Of a stretch of DNA of 64,000 bases, positions 19,030 through 27,593 are shown one piece after another (the stretch's first letter is position 1; each line of letters begins with the position of its first letter). The position numbers and the translations under genes were made by a program. The notes beneath the pieces are model-generated. The model did not search any database. It saw nothing but the letters and a program-made list of their open reading frames with translations, and was not told the DNA's origin. This stretch comes from Pseudobacter ginsenosidimutans (GTDB taxonomy: Bacteria; Bacteroidota; Bacteroidia; Chitinophagales; Chitinophagaceae): contig NZ_CP042431.1 in the NCBI RefSeq assembly GCF_007970185.1, positions 5,270,001-5,334,000 on the forward strand. Direction: 5' to 3'.

Positions 19030-20019
19030 ATGAAGCTGGAACTAAGAAAAGAATATACAATAGAGGATGCCGGATCAAAGCAGTTCCACCGGCTTGTTTT
19101 ACTGGAAAGTGGCACCATCGTTGGATTCTTCGACAATGAAGATGCCTGTTCATTATTGTGGATCGATGAAAATGGAACAACGGAAACCGGAACAGGACTG
19201 ATAGATTGCAATCCATTCGATACGCCTGCATTGTTCCATTTCCAGGGATATGCGGGCATCTATTCGTCGAATAATGACTATGTAGTATTATATCATGAGG
19301 AAGATAAATCCAATCCGGTAAAACTGCCGATCAGGAACAACCTGCCGCAGATCGGTTTCCCGCAATTCAGTAAGTCGTTATCCAATTATAAGTATGCCGG
19401 AAATTCTGATGATAATATCGTACCGATCCTGTTCACAGACTCCGGTCTGTTGCCTGTCTATATTGCCCAATTGCAGATCGATGTAGAGAACTCAGAAGCC
19501 AGCTGGCTGAATATTCAATATTGGGACAATAAAACTGGTATCGATTTGGAAGCTGCATCTTTCCAGAGGCCGGCCAGGCCTTTTGCCATATTACATGCGT
19601 TGCGAAAGCAGGAGTCCACCTATACCTTCGGTATCGGACACCGCGATAGTGGCTACCTGAAGTCCGGCATGGATTACTCAGACCTGGTAACTATCAATAA
19701 CACCGGGGCCATCAACGATACGCTGTTTACATTGGGAAGATTGTATAAGGAAGATAAGAAAGGAGGGAAAGAATGTATCTTTTCCTCATCAGGCCGCTAT
19801 GCAATACTGACACCCGTTTACAAGTCGGACGACTGGAAGAACAGGCAACGGCTTTTTGATCTGCAGACGCACGAACTGATAGAGGTTACATTGCCTGGGG
19901 AAGTTTCCGGTTTCAGGATCATAGATCATCACCATGATCAATTCCTGATGGCGGATAACTACATCAATCAAACCTTTGCCGGTACCGCTAATATTACTGT
20001 TTCGGGTGAATTACCCTGA
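19030..20019 (+). CDS. Unknown cytoplasmic beta-rich protein
   Basis: A 329-residue protein with no signal peptide, starting one base after the stop codon of the previous gene, so translation is probably coupled. The sequence alternates short strands and turns throughout (TIVGFFDNEDACSLLWIDEN, GKECIFSSSGRYAILTP, QRLFDLQTHELIEVTLPG), including a 'SSSGRYAILTP...LFDLQT' element seen in WD/YVTN-type propeller blades. It may be a divergent beta-propeller. I do not recognise a named family. Confidence 0.6.
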   Translation: MKLELRKEYTIEDAGSKQFHRLVLLESGTIVGFFDNEDACSLLWIDENGTTETGTGLIDCNPFDTPALFHFQGYAGIYSSNNDYVVLYHEEDKSNPVKLPIRNNLPQIGFPQFSKSLSNYKYAGNSDDNIVPILFTDSGLLPVYIAQLQIDVENSEASWLNIQYWDNKTGIDLEAASFQRPARPFAILHALRKQESTYTFGIGHRDSGYLKSGMDYSDLVTINNTGAINDTLFTLGRLYKEDKKGGKECIFSSSGRYAILTPVYKSDDWKNRQRLFDLQTHELIEVTLPGEVSGFRIIDHHHDQFLMADNYINQTFAGTANITVSGELP

Positions 20020-20035
20020 GGCACACACTAAATAA

Positions 20036-20470
20036 ATGAATATGTCTGATTTTAAAAACCTGCAATTGGAAGAAGAATTATTGAGGGGAAATTATACCTC
20101 CGCCATTACCGGAGATATTACTGTTCAGTTTGACCTGGAAGAAGAAGCGCCCGGATTGGATGATTTCAAGGCATTGGTGGAAGAAGCGAATGCATGGATC
20201 AAAACATTCACAAAGGAATCATTGGAAGAGCTGAAGCGTCAGGTGGCAGCAGAATTGACTGATTCGGCTTACGGTGGATCGGACTACCAGCCCACTGCTG
20301 AAGATTACAACAATCTTGCAGAAGAACTAACGCTTAAAGAGATCAGGTTTTATCCGGATGAAATGTATTCCCTCGTACTGGAAGCAAAAAAAGAATATCC
20401 GGATTCGCTGATCTATTGTCAGATTAGCACAGACTTTGATATAGAAGACCTGATCGTAAGCGAAAGCTGA
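20036..20470 (+). CDS. Small acidic protein of unknown function
   Basis: A 144-residue cytoplasmic protein, rich in Glu and Asp and without a signal peptide. A strand (AITGDITVQFDLEEEA) is followed by two helices (ALVEEANAWIKTFTKESLEEL) and C-terminal strands (KEIRFYPDEMYSLVLEAKK, LIYCQISTDFDIEDLIV). The ATG at 20036 is followed by a second ATG at 20042; either could be used. The small acidic form and place beside ankyrin genes recall immunity-type proteins, but this is context only. It lies 16 bases after the previous gene. Confidence 0.6.
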   Translation: MNMSDFKNLQLEEELLRGNYTSAITGDITVQFDLEEEAPGLDDFKALVEEANAWIKTFTKESLEELKRQVAAELTDSAYGGSDYQPTAEDYNNLAEELTLKEIRFYPDEMYSLVLEAKKEYPDSLIYCQISTDFDIEDLIVSES

Positions 20471-20508
20471 ATATTCTACCTTAGTTGAATCAAACCATAT
20501 AAATAGCC

Positions 20509-21690
20509 ATGACCGCTTTGTTGAATGCATTAAAGACCCGTGACCTGGATCTGGCAACCACCCTGGCCGGCCAGGGAGAGAAACTACCCGGCAACCTGCC
20601 TGATTATGAGATCCGCCAATTGTTCGGAAATCTACTGCAGGCTAAAGCCTTCCAGTTGCTGCTGGACCTGATCAGTAACGGATTGATCGAAACCGATATC
20701 TACGAATACGATAAACTGGAAAACGGTGTATTTGAAGTGCTGTTCCGATGGGTGAATGAAGAAGAGGACCGCCTGCAATTCCTGCGCGACTTCCTTTCCA
20801 GGCTGGATAATGTTGGCGATGCCGTGCAGGACAAAACCCTCCTGGATCTCGCTTTTGCACTGCAAGTGCCTGTGGCCGTTATACAGCTATTGGTCGATGC
20901 CGGCTGTGACCTTCGCCGCAGGAACAATGCCGAAGCCAATCATCTTTATAAAGTAGTGCAGGAATTCAGTATCAAAGAGGAACGGGGATTGCAATACATT
21001 AACTTCCTGTTGGACGGAGGGATCGATGTAAACGAAGGAAATGTTGTGGGTGAAACGCCCCTGCACCTGTCGATCAGTAAAAATAAAAAACCTTATATCC
21101 GTTTGTTGCTGGAGAAAGGCGCGGACCTTAACCAGCCGGACGCCAAAGGTGAAACGCCACTATACTGCGCCGTTGTACACCAGGTCTGCGATAAGGATAC
21201 TTACAGGTCTCTCACTGCTTTTGCTTCGCCGGATTTCGAACGCACAACTAAGGATGGTGAAACCCTTTTGCTCGGCGCCGTGCGCATGCGACGCAGCGGA
21301 AATGAGGAAGAAACCGGTCTGCTGACTGCCCTGATTGAAGATGGCGCCGATCTGTACCAGACCTCTCCCCATTACGGAAAAGCCAAATCAGCGCTCGACT
21401 GGATCTGCGAAAAACCTTCCGGCCTGCTGAACGCTGCTCTCTCCGCCGGTGCTGCTGATGTACACCGCCGGAACGATGAAGGCAATACGCTTCTGCACCA
21501 GGTATGCGCCTACAACGTGAACTATGATCAGGAAGCCGCCAGGCAACTGTATCAAAAGGTAAAGCTCCTCATCGCTGCAGGCGCTGATCCCAATGCCACG
21601 AACGACCAGGATCAAACACCAATGATGCTGGCCGCACAAGACAATCTCAAAGTAAAAACAGTTGAACTATTGCTCAAACATAAAGTGTAA
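20509..21690 (+). CDS. Ankyrin-repeat protein 1
   Basis: A 393-residue cytoplasmic protein of ankyrin repeats. Clear repeats include GETPLHLSISKNKKPYIRLL, GETPLYCAVVHQ, GETLLLGAVRMR, GNTLLHQVCAYN and DQTPMMLAAQDNLKVKTVEL, separated by spacer repeats that have drifted. The first 120 residues are helical without obvious repeats and may cap the stack. Ankyrin stacks bind protein partners. The stop codon is followed by only three bases before the second ankyrin gene, so the two are co-translated. There is no catalytic domain. Confidence 0.88.
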   Translation: MTALLNALKTRDLDLATTLAGQGEKLPGNLPDYEIRQLFGNLLQAKAFQLLLDLISNGLIETDIYEYDKLENGVFEVLFRWVNEEEDRLQFLRDFLSRLDNVGDAVQDKTLLDLAFALQVPVAVIQLLVDAGCDLRRRNNAEANHLYKVVQEFSIKEERGLQYINFLLDGGIDVNEGNVVGETPLHLSISKNKKPYIRLLLEKGADLNQPDAKGETPLYCAVVHQVCDKDTYRSLTAFASPDFERTTKDGETLLLGAVRMRRSGNEEETGLLTALIEDGADLYQTSPHYGKAKSALDWICEKPSGLLNAALSAGAADVHRRNDEGNTLLHQVCAYNVNYDQEAARQLYQKVKLLIAAGADPNATNDQDQTPMMLAAQDNLKVKTVELLLKHKV

Positions 21691-21693
21691 GCC

Positions 21694-22902
21694 ATGTCGA
21701 TGTCTTTTATCATAGCCTGCGAAAGCGGCAAACGAAAAATTGCTGAAATACTGCTCGCCAATAAAGAAGTGGATGTAACCTATACCGATGAAAAAGGCCG
21801 CACAGCCATCCATTATGCTGCACACCGCGGTTATCTCGATCTCGTGAAATTGCTGGCAGAAGCTGGCTCTGATATCGACTATGAAGATCATAGCGGCGAA
21901 ACACCCTTGTATTTTGCGTGCCTGCAGAAACAGAAACAAACTGCCGTTTATCTCATCGATAAAGGTGCGCGCACTGATATAAACGACAACCTGGGCAACA
22001 GCCTCTTGCACCTCACTGCCCGAACCGGCCAAAACGAAGTGGTTGCCAGGCTGCTGGAACTTGGAATGGACGTGAACCTGGAGAATAATGAAGCTGAAAC
22101 ACCGCTCATGATTGCTGTTACTGCCCGTTCCAAAGAAATAGCAGATCTGCTTCTTCGCCAGGGCGCCAATGTGGATGCCACCAATAAAGCCGGTGATACA
22201 CCACTGCTGATGGCCGTGCGTACAAAGAACCAGCCAATGGTTTCCTTCCTGCTGGAAAACGGCGCAAATATCAATCACGTAAACCATGCCGGTGAATCCG
22301 CACTGCTGATCGCCTGCTATGATACCAACCGCGCACTCACCAACCTGCTGGTGCAACATGGTGCGGATGTACTGGTCACTTCCAAAGAAGGATTGTCGCC
22401 CATCTGGTATGCCTGTGCCAAAAATCAGAAAGAGATCGTGGCCTTGTTCCTGGATAATGGTGTGAGCGCGGATTTCAGTCAACCCGTTTCCGGAAGTACA
22501 GAAAGTATGAATAGCTACCTAAGCTGGGTGGAAACTGCCAATAATCTTTCTATGGAGGCGAGCTTCAATTTCCATCACAGCTATAGCTATGGCGGCGAAA
22601 GCCTGTTGCATGTGGCCGCAAAGAACGGACACCTGAGCATGGTGAAACTGCTGCAGGAACGCGGGGCCAACGTGAACATACAGGATGAGTCCGGTAATAC
22701 GGCTTTGCATTATGCCAGTTCCGCCGGAAAAAAGGATGTGGTAAAATACCTGCTTGAGCAAGGCGCGGATATTACTGTAGTAAATGCGAAAGAGCAGAAG
22801 GCGATCGATTACGCTACTATCAAGGGCCTGAATGAAATTGCCATCCTGCTGTTGGGGGCCGCAAAGCCGCAACAAACAACCACTCCCGATGTAAAGAGTT
22901 AA
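21694..22902 (+). CDS. Ankyrin-repeat protein 2
   Basis: A 402-residue protein made almost wholly of about eleven ankyrin repeats, e.g. GRTAIHYAAHRGYLDLVKLL, GETPLYFACLQKQKQTAVYL, GNSLLHLTARTGQNEVVARL, GDTPLLMAVRTKNQPMVSFL and GNTALHYASSAGKKDVVKYL. The regular array is broken once, at residues about 270-300, by a non-repeat insert (SGSTESMNSYLSWVETAN). There is no signal peptide, so it acts inside the cell, presumably as a binding scaffold. It ends the five-gene cluster, with the membrane LytTR gene starting 16 bases later. Confidence 0.92.
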   Translation: MSMSFIIACESGKRKIAEILLANKEVDVTYTDEKGRTAIHYAAHRGYLDLVKLLAEAGSDIDYEDHSGETPLYFACLQKQKQTAVYLIDKGARTDINDNLGNSLLHLTARTGQNEVVARLLELGMDVNLENNEAETPLMIAVTARSKEIADLLLRQGANVDATNKAGDTPLLMAVRTKNQPMVSFLLENGANINHVNHAGESALLIACYDTNRALTNLLVQHGADVLVTSKEGLSPIWYACAKNQKEIVALFLDNGVSADFSQPVSGSTESMNSYLSWVETANNLSMEASFNFHHSYSYGGESLLHVAAKNGHLSMVKLLQERGANVNIQDESGNTALHYASSAGKKDVVKYLLEQGADITVVNAKEQKAIDYATIKGLNEIAILLLGAAKPQQTTTPDVKS

Positions 22903-22918
22903 AACCAGTTCGATTCAT

Positions 22919-23752
22919 ATGGCCGGTACCATCACAAACAAACAAGGGGATCCAGGAGTTTCCGTTAGTATGCGAAAACTCCTTTTCGTACTTTCTAATC
23001 TATTCCTGTCTGTTGCAGGGCTGGCCATGTTGCAGGATTTTCTGGAATCAAAAAGGAATGGCTTCACTTTTTACTTCGATGAATCTCTCTTGTACAAAAC
23101 GGTTTGGACCTTATTTATCCCAATACTGGCCTTTCTTTATCGCAGATTACAAAAAGCCTCATTGAAAACTGCAGCACAAACTGCCATTTTCATTGTTACG
23201 CCCATCCTGATTCATCTTTTCTGCCTGCCACTAATAGCTGTGATGTTCTCGGAGCTGTTTTATGGTGGCAGGTATGACCTGTACAAGTTTTTCAGCTATA
23301 CGTTGATAAACCATCTCTCCGTCTTGTTCCTTGTTTATACGATCTTTGTGCTTGGTTTCAGCTATTGGCTGAAAACTCCCCTTAGAATAAACGAGGCACA
23401 AAACAATACCACTTTAGCCACCATCATCATCAATAACGGGAAAGATAATGTGGTGGTGAATATCGATGAGATCATACAAATCACTTCAGCTACTCCCTAT
23501 ATCTATATCCATCTTGAAAACAGAAAATACCTGCACCCGGAAACTTTGAGAGCTCTTTCTGAGCAACTGGACAGCAATGTATTTGTTCGTGTGCATAAAT
23601 CCACCCTGGTGAACATCACAAAGGTCAGCTCTTTCAGATCAAGGCTAAACGGCGATTATGATCTGGAAATGACAACAGGGGAGCTTGTGAGGTTAAGCAG
23701 AACATATGCGGCTGGTTTCAAAAAAACGATCCGGGCCAGGTCATCAGGTTAG
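22919..23752 (+). CDS. Membrane-anchored LytTR transcription regulator
   Basis: A 277-residue one-component regulator. An N-terminal membrane part has four hydrophobic helices (about residues 20-150 of this reading). The C-terminal LytTR DNA-binding domain has VDEIIQITSATPYIYIHL-like strands (as NIDEIIQITS), VFVRVHKSTLVNITKVSS and the closing ELVRLSRTYAAGF. No receiver domain is present, so the membrane part probably senses the signal. An internal ATG at 22970 would begin directly at the first helix (MRKLLFVLSN) and is an equally good start. The 21-bp-period repeat at 23741-23772, overlapping its stop codon, suggests that it controls the dioxygenase gene downstream. Confidence 0.85.
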   Translation: MAGTITNKQGDPGVSVSMRKLLFVLSNLFLSVAGLAMLQDFLESKRNGFTFYFDESLLYKTVWTLFIPILAFLYRRLQKASLKTAAQTAIFIVTPILIHLFCLPLIAVMFSELFYGGRYDLYKFFSYTLINHLSVLFLVYTIFVLGFSYWLKTPLRINEAQNNTTLATIIINNGKDNVVVNIDEIIQITSATPYIYIHLENRKYLHPETLRALSEQLDSNVFVRVHKSTLVNITKVSSFRSRLNGDYDLEMTTGELVRLSRTYAAGFKKTIRARSSG

Positions 23753-23814
23753 CCTGTAAACTCATCAGCTTACAATATCCGGCATTTTCCCCTCTTTCCG
23801 GAGCGATAGTTTTG
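23741..23814 (+). promoter_or_regulatory. 21-bp-period repeat and -7 box before the dioxygenase-like gene
   Basis: TCATCAGGTTA (23741-23751) and TCATCAGCTTA (23762-23772) match in 10 of 11 bases with a period of 21 bp. A perfect -7 box TAGTTTTG lies at 23807-23814, about 30 bases before the ATG. The first repeat covers the end of the LytTR gene. Spacing fits a LytTR site, but the motif differs from the other sites here and sits 34 bases from the -7 box, so confidence is lower. Confidence 0.45.
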
Positions 23815-23844
23815 TGATCATACAATTATTAAATACCACAAACT

Positions 23845-24495
23845 ATGAATGTCAGGTCCATTACAATTCACTTGAACCTCTTGTTGGCTGTATGGTTATG
23901 CGCATCCTGCAATGCCCAGACCAGGCAGGCGACGGCAAGGTTGGTTGGAGGCAGCTGCGAAGGCTGCGAAGCAATTCGTGAATATGGGAACAAAAGACTT
24001 ACTCCCGTTGACACTTTGCCTGAATTTGAAAACAATCAACCTCAAATGAAGATATCGGGGACCGTCTTCATGCAGGACGGGAAAACACCCGCAAAGGATG
24101 TTATCGTTTACATCTATCATACCAACCGGCAGGGTATTTATCAAACCAGGGGCAATGAAACGGGTTGGGCAAAAAGACATGGTTTTATCAGGGGATGGAT
24201 TAAAACCGGAGAAGATGGTAGATATACTTTCTATACCTTCAGGCCGGCAACCTATCCGGACAGGAGTGAGCCCGGGCATATTCACGTTACCGTAAAAGAG
24301 CCTGATAAGAACGAATACTACATCGATGAATATCTGTTTGATGATGATCCGCTATTGACGCAAGCCAAAAGAGGCAAGCTTGAAAACCGGGCGGGATCAG
24401 GAATTGTGAAACCCAAACTCGTAAATGGAATGCTCATTATAGAAAGGGATCTGTTCCTGGGAAAGAATATTCCGGATTATCCAAACGGCAAATGA
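23845..24495 (+). CDS. Secreted intradiol ring-cleavage dioxygenase-like protein
   Basis: A 216-residue lipoprotein (signal peptide ending LCASC, then NAQ). The body matches the catalytic domain of intradiol dioxygenases, Fe(III) enzymes that open catechol rings. The four expected iron ligands are visible: Tyr99 in RQGIYQ, Tyr137 in RPATYP, and His145 and His147 in PGHIHV. The usual helical dimer domain is missing, as in the extracellular single-domain group. A role in aromatic breakdown outside the cytoplasm is plausible, but members of this secreted group are poorly characterised. It follows the membrane LytTR regulator, its likely controller. Confidence 0.8.
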   Translation: MNVRSITIHLNLLLAVWLCASCNAQTRQATARLVGGSCEGCEAIREYGNKRLTPVDTLPEFENNQPQMKISGTVFMQDGKTPAKDVIVYIYHTNRQGIYQTRGNETGWAKRHGFIRGWIKTGEDGRYTFYTFRPATYPDRSEPGHIHVTVKEPDKNEYYIDEYLFDDDPLLTQAKRGKLENRAGSGIVKPKLVNGMLIIERDLFLGKNIPDYPNGK

Positions 24496-24533
24496 ATCGT
24501 GTAAAGTGGATTCTGTATTGGATTGGTTGCTGA

Positions 24534-25295
24534 CTATTTCCCATATTGAGCGAGAGCGCCGATAATAAGATCCTTTCTGCGCCGGGACACGATAATGCCG
24601 GTACCGTTATTCAGCCACAATATCCCTTCTTTATCCAGCCTTTCAATTTCACTGATATTAACCAGGTGGCTTTTATGTACACGTACAAACCCGTGATCGC
24701 TGAGGATATCTTCAAATTCTTTGAGTGTCCGCGAGATCAGCAATGGCTTCTTTTCTTTAAAATAGAAATGGGTGTAATTATTGATGCCTTCACATCGTAC
24801 TATCTCAGCAGGGCTGCAAAAATAGTAGCCATCCTGTGTGCTAAGCGCCAGTTTAAAAGCAGCGGATGATTTTTCTTTCAAATTATTCATCAGGTTGTCC
24901 ACAAGCTTCTGCCGGCCTGCGGCGTAATCATTGTTGCGTGCAATATGCCGGTTGATGGCATTTTGCAGTTCCTCGGCATCGATAGGTTTTAGCAGGTAAT
25001 CCAATGCGCTGAAACGAATTGCTTTAATGGCATACTTGTCATAGGCCGTAGTGAAGATCACATCGATACCCGTACTGTCTATCCGGCTCAGCAGATCAAA
25101 ACCGCTCATAGCGGGCATTTCAACATCCAGCAATAACAGTGAAGGCCGGTATCGTTCGATGAGGTCTACTGCTTCCTCGGGTGAATTGCTGGTAAGTACT
25201 TCCTTCTCGAATGAAGCGAGATGGTGTATCAGTACCTGCAAAATATTGGCTGCTGCCGGTTCATCATCCACTATCAGGATCTTTATCATCTGCAT
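24534..25295 (-). CDS. LytTR-family response regulator of the lipoprotein-array locus
   Basis: A 253-residue regulator; the internal ATG at 25289 (MIKILIVDDEP) may be the true start. The receiver domain has DDEP, phospho-acceptor Asp57 (LLLLDVEMPAMSG), FTTAYDKYA and the Lys of DYLLKPIDAEE. A LytTR domain follows (FVRVHKSHLVNISEIERLD, GIIVSRRRKDLI). It lies six bases downstream of the TPR histidine kinase and forms a two-component system with it. The likely binding sites are the 15-bp repeats at 27461-27538 and 32640-32674, in front of the kinase and of the lipoprotein array. Confidence 0.92.
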   Translation of the reverse strand: MQMIKILIVDDEPAAANILQVLIHHLASFEKEVLTSNSPEEAVDLIERYRPSLLLLDVEMPAMSGFDLLSRIDSTGIDVIFTTAYDKYAIKAIRFSALDYLLKPIDAEELQNAINRHIARNNDYAAGRQKLVDNLMNNLKEKSSAAFKLALSTQDGYYFCSPAEIVRCEGINNYTHFYFKEKKPLLISRTLKEFEDILSDHGFVRVHKSHLVNISEIERLDKEGILWLNNGTGIIVSRRRKDLIIGALAQYGK

Positions 25296-25301
25296 GCATT
25301 T

Positions 25302-27398
25302 TTATAAAGGAACTATTTCTATGATCACGGTGGTGCCTGTGGCAATGTTGTTGTCATCATACCGGTCTTCTATTCTTACGAATGCATCTTTTACCAGTCC
25401 TTCGCGGAGCATGGCCATTCTTTGTTCTGCAAGAATAGTGCCCTTCGATTCAAAATGCTCCGCGCCGATTTTGGCTGCTTTTATCTGTCCGGCGGCTATG
25501 CGCCCAATACCATTGTCGCTAATGGTACAGCGTATACTGTCGCCTGCTTCCTCAAAATGCACCAGCAGGCGCTTTTCTCCTTTCTTATTGGAAAGCCCGT
25601 GCCAGATGGCATTTTCGATATAGGGCTGAACCAGCAGTGTAGGGAACAGGATGGCATCCACATCCAGTTTCTCATCCACGGTGATGCTATAGTCAAAAGT
25701 ATTTTTTAAGCGAAGGGCTTCCAGCGCCACGTATAGCCGGCATATTTCGATCTCCTTCTGCAAGGTGATGAAATTCTTATCGGCCATATCCAGTACCATG
25801 CGCAGCAGTCGCGAAAACTTACTGAGGTATTGCGATGACAGCAGATAGTCTTTGGTTACGATCAGGTCCTGAATGGCATTAAGGCAGTTGAAAATAAAAT
25901 GGGGTTTCATTTGTGTCCGCAGGGCCTTTAATTCCAATTCATTTTTTACGCGCTCCAGTTCGCGTCGCTGCAGTTTGCGCCGGTAATAATAAACAAGGCC
26001 AAACAGCGTCATTAGTAAAAGGGTCCCTGAAATATAGAATAAACGCAGGCGTCTGGCTTCAGTTAATTGCAGCTCCTGGATGCGATTGTTTTTTTGCAGC
26101 AGAATAATTTGCTGGTTCTTTTTACCTGTTTGGTATTTGGCATCCGTTTCCGCCATGGTGCGCATGGCTTTCACGGTATTCAATGAATCCTGATGATCTT
26201 TGACCAGTGTATAATAATGCAGCGCTTCCGGGTAGCGCCCGCTTTCTTTGTACACCCGGTACAGGGACCCGTATAGTTTTATTTTCAGCTCCAGTGCAGT
26301 AGCAGGGGGCAATCCCTTTGCAACTGCCAGCAGTATCCCGTTTGCAGCCTGCCATTGCCTGCCGTCAATAAAAAAATCAGCCAGTGCCAGCTGGCTTTCT
26401 GTTACCAGGTTTGTCAGCTTGCTTTCATGTGCCAGGCGGAGGCTTTGCTGCAGGTATTGTTCGCCCTGCTTTCTGTTGCCGTTTGCTGCCAGTAATATGC
26501 CATAGCTTCTCGCTGCGAAGGAGCGGTGACGCCTGAAGACCCAGCCCGTATCTGTTCTTTCAAGCGCCAGCCGGAGATATTTGTAAGCAGAATCCAGCCT
26601 GCCCAGTTTTGCATAACAGTTACCCTTACCTGTATAGATTAATGGATTATGAGGTTTTCTTCTTTCAGGAACCATCGCTTCCAATTCATTATAATAAGCC
26701 AGGCTTTTGACAAAATCATTATGATCATATTGATAACTGGCCATACTGTATAACAATACCATGAACTGGAACCGGATTTTCTTTGATTCTTTGTCATCAC
26801 CTTCCGGATTGAACCTGTTTTTGATGACGCTGTAAATATCCATTGACCTGGACAGGTATTGAAATTCCATTTCGGGATTTCCTTTTTCGTGATAACATAA
26901 GCGGAGCAACTGATACAAATCGAGCAGCGCAATGCTGTCTTTCAGTTCATTGGCCAGCAGAAAGGCCGGTGTGCTTAAATTGATAGCAGAGTCATATTGT
27001 TTTGAAGAGTACAAACTTTCAACCAGGTTATTCAATATATATGACTGAAGCTTTTTGTTGCCGGAAAGCTGTGCATGTTTGTCGGCAAGTACTTTATAAT
27101 ACTGCTGGCTGTCTTTTTGCGGAGAAGATTTGTATCGAAAATACAGATTTGCCATCCAGTAGAACCTGGATAGCATCGAATCATTCTTTTCAGCAGCAGC
27201 ATCGCCGATGCCCTCCCTTACCAGCACGATGCCCTGTTCAAATTTACCGGTAGTGATCAGTTCGTTTGTCCTGATATATAAACTGTCCAGTTGTTTTATA
27301 GCAATACCGCCTTTTTTCTTGTCTTTACCGGATGGATGGCATCCAATAAAAAGAAGCAGGCATAATATCCATGGTATTATTCTGAAGCTGATTTTCAT
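25302..27398 (-). CDS. TPR-containing LytS-like histidine kinase
   Basis: A 698-residue kinase. The ATG at 27398 is chosen because it directly precedes a lipoprotein-like signal (LLLFIGC); the frame is open further upstream, but that part covers the promoter repeats. Residues about 40-410 are helical hairpins of the TPR type in the periplasm (YTGKGNCYAKLGRLDSAYKY, GILLAANGNRKQGEQYL). One membrane helix follows (LFYISGTLLLMTLFGLVYYY), then a coiled coil and the His_kinase domain with RTQMKPHFIFNCLNAIQDL (His near residue 497), an ENAIWHG N-box and a DNGIG G1 box. It probably senses an envelope signal and phosphorylates the adjacent LytTR regulator. Confidence 0.9.
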   Translation of the reverse strand: MKISFRIIPWILCLLLFIGCHPSGKDKKKGGIAIKQLDSLYIRTNELITTGKFEQGIVLVREGIGDAAAEKNDSMLSRFYWMANLYFRYKSSPQKDSQQYYKVLADKHAQLSGNKKLQSYILNNLVESLYSSKQYDSAINLSTPAFLLANELKDSIALLDLYQLLRLCYHEKGNPEMEFQYLSRSMDIYSVIKNRFNPEGDDKESKKIRFQFMVLLYSMASYQYDHNDFVKSLAYYNELEAMVPERRKPHNPLIYTGKGNCYAKLGRLDSAYKYLRLALERTDTGWVFRRHRSFAARSYGILLAANGNRKQGEQYLQQSLRLAHESKLTNLVTESQLALADFFIDGRQWQAANGILLAVAKGLPPATALELKIKLYGSLYRVYKESGRYPEALHYYTLVKDHQDSLNTVKAMRTMAETDAKYQTGKKNQQIILLQKNNRIQELQLTEARRLRLFYISGTLLLMTLFGLVYYYRRKLQRRELERVKNELELKALRTQMKPHFIFNCLNAIQDLIVTKDYLLSSQYLSKFSRLLRMVLDMADKNFITLQKEIEICRLYVALEALRLKNTFDYSITVDEKLDVDAILFPTLLVQPYIENAIWHGLSNKKGEKRLLVHFEEAGDSIRCTISDNGIGRIAAGQIKAAKIGAEHFESKGTILAEQRMAMLREGLVKDAFVRIEDRYDDNNIATGTTVIIEIVPL

Positions 27399-27430
27399 AT
27401 AACCATTATCGTCATCATACAGGCATATTA

Positions 27431-27496
27431 CAAAAGTACACAACTGCCTGTCAGAAAAGTTACCGTTTTCTCATTCCAGGTTACCGTTTCCTCATT
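27431..27496 (-). promoter_or_regulatory. Kinase-operon promoter with LytTR repeats
   Basis: The minus-strand -7 box TACTTTTG (27438-27431) is perfect and lies about 33 bases before the kinase ATG. No TTTG stands at -33. Instead the direct repeats TACCGTTTTCTCATT (27461-27475) and TACCGTTTCCTCATT (27482-27496; 14 of 15 bases alike, period 21 bp) begin 22 bases further upstream. ACCGTT agrees with the core of the published LytTR half-site. This looks like an activated, self-regulated promoter. Confidence 0.65.
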
Positions 27497-27573
27497 GTGT
27501 GGCCGCTCCCCATCACCCGGCGCGGCCATTGCCTCATTGGCGCTGCTGCAACTGGTTGAGGCAGCTAGTTTTA
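27461..27573 (+). promoter_or_regulatory. Lipoprotein-array promoter with LytTR repeats
   Basis: The two repeats described for the kinase promoter are followed, exactly 42 bp (2 x 21) beyond the second, by a degenerate third copy GGCCATTGCCTCATT (27524-27538; 11 of 15 match). The near-perfect -7 box TAGTTTTA (27566-27573) comes 27 bases after that copy, the same distance as in two other LytTR promoters in this window. Transcription would start about 14 bases before the first lipoprotein gene. Confidence 0.55.
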
Positions 27574-27593
27574 TTGTCGAAAACCATAAACAT

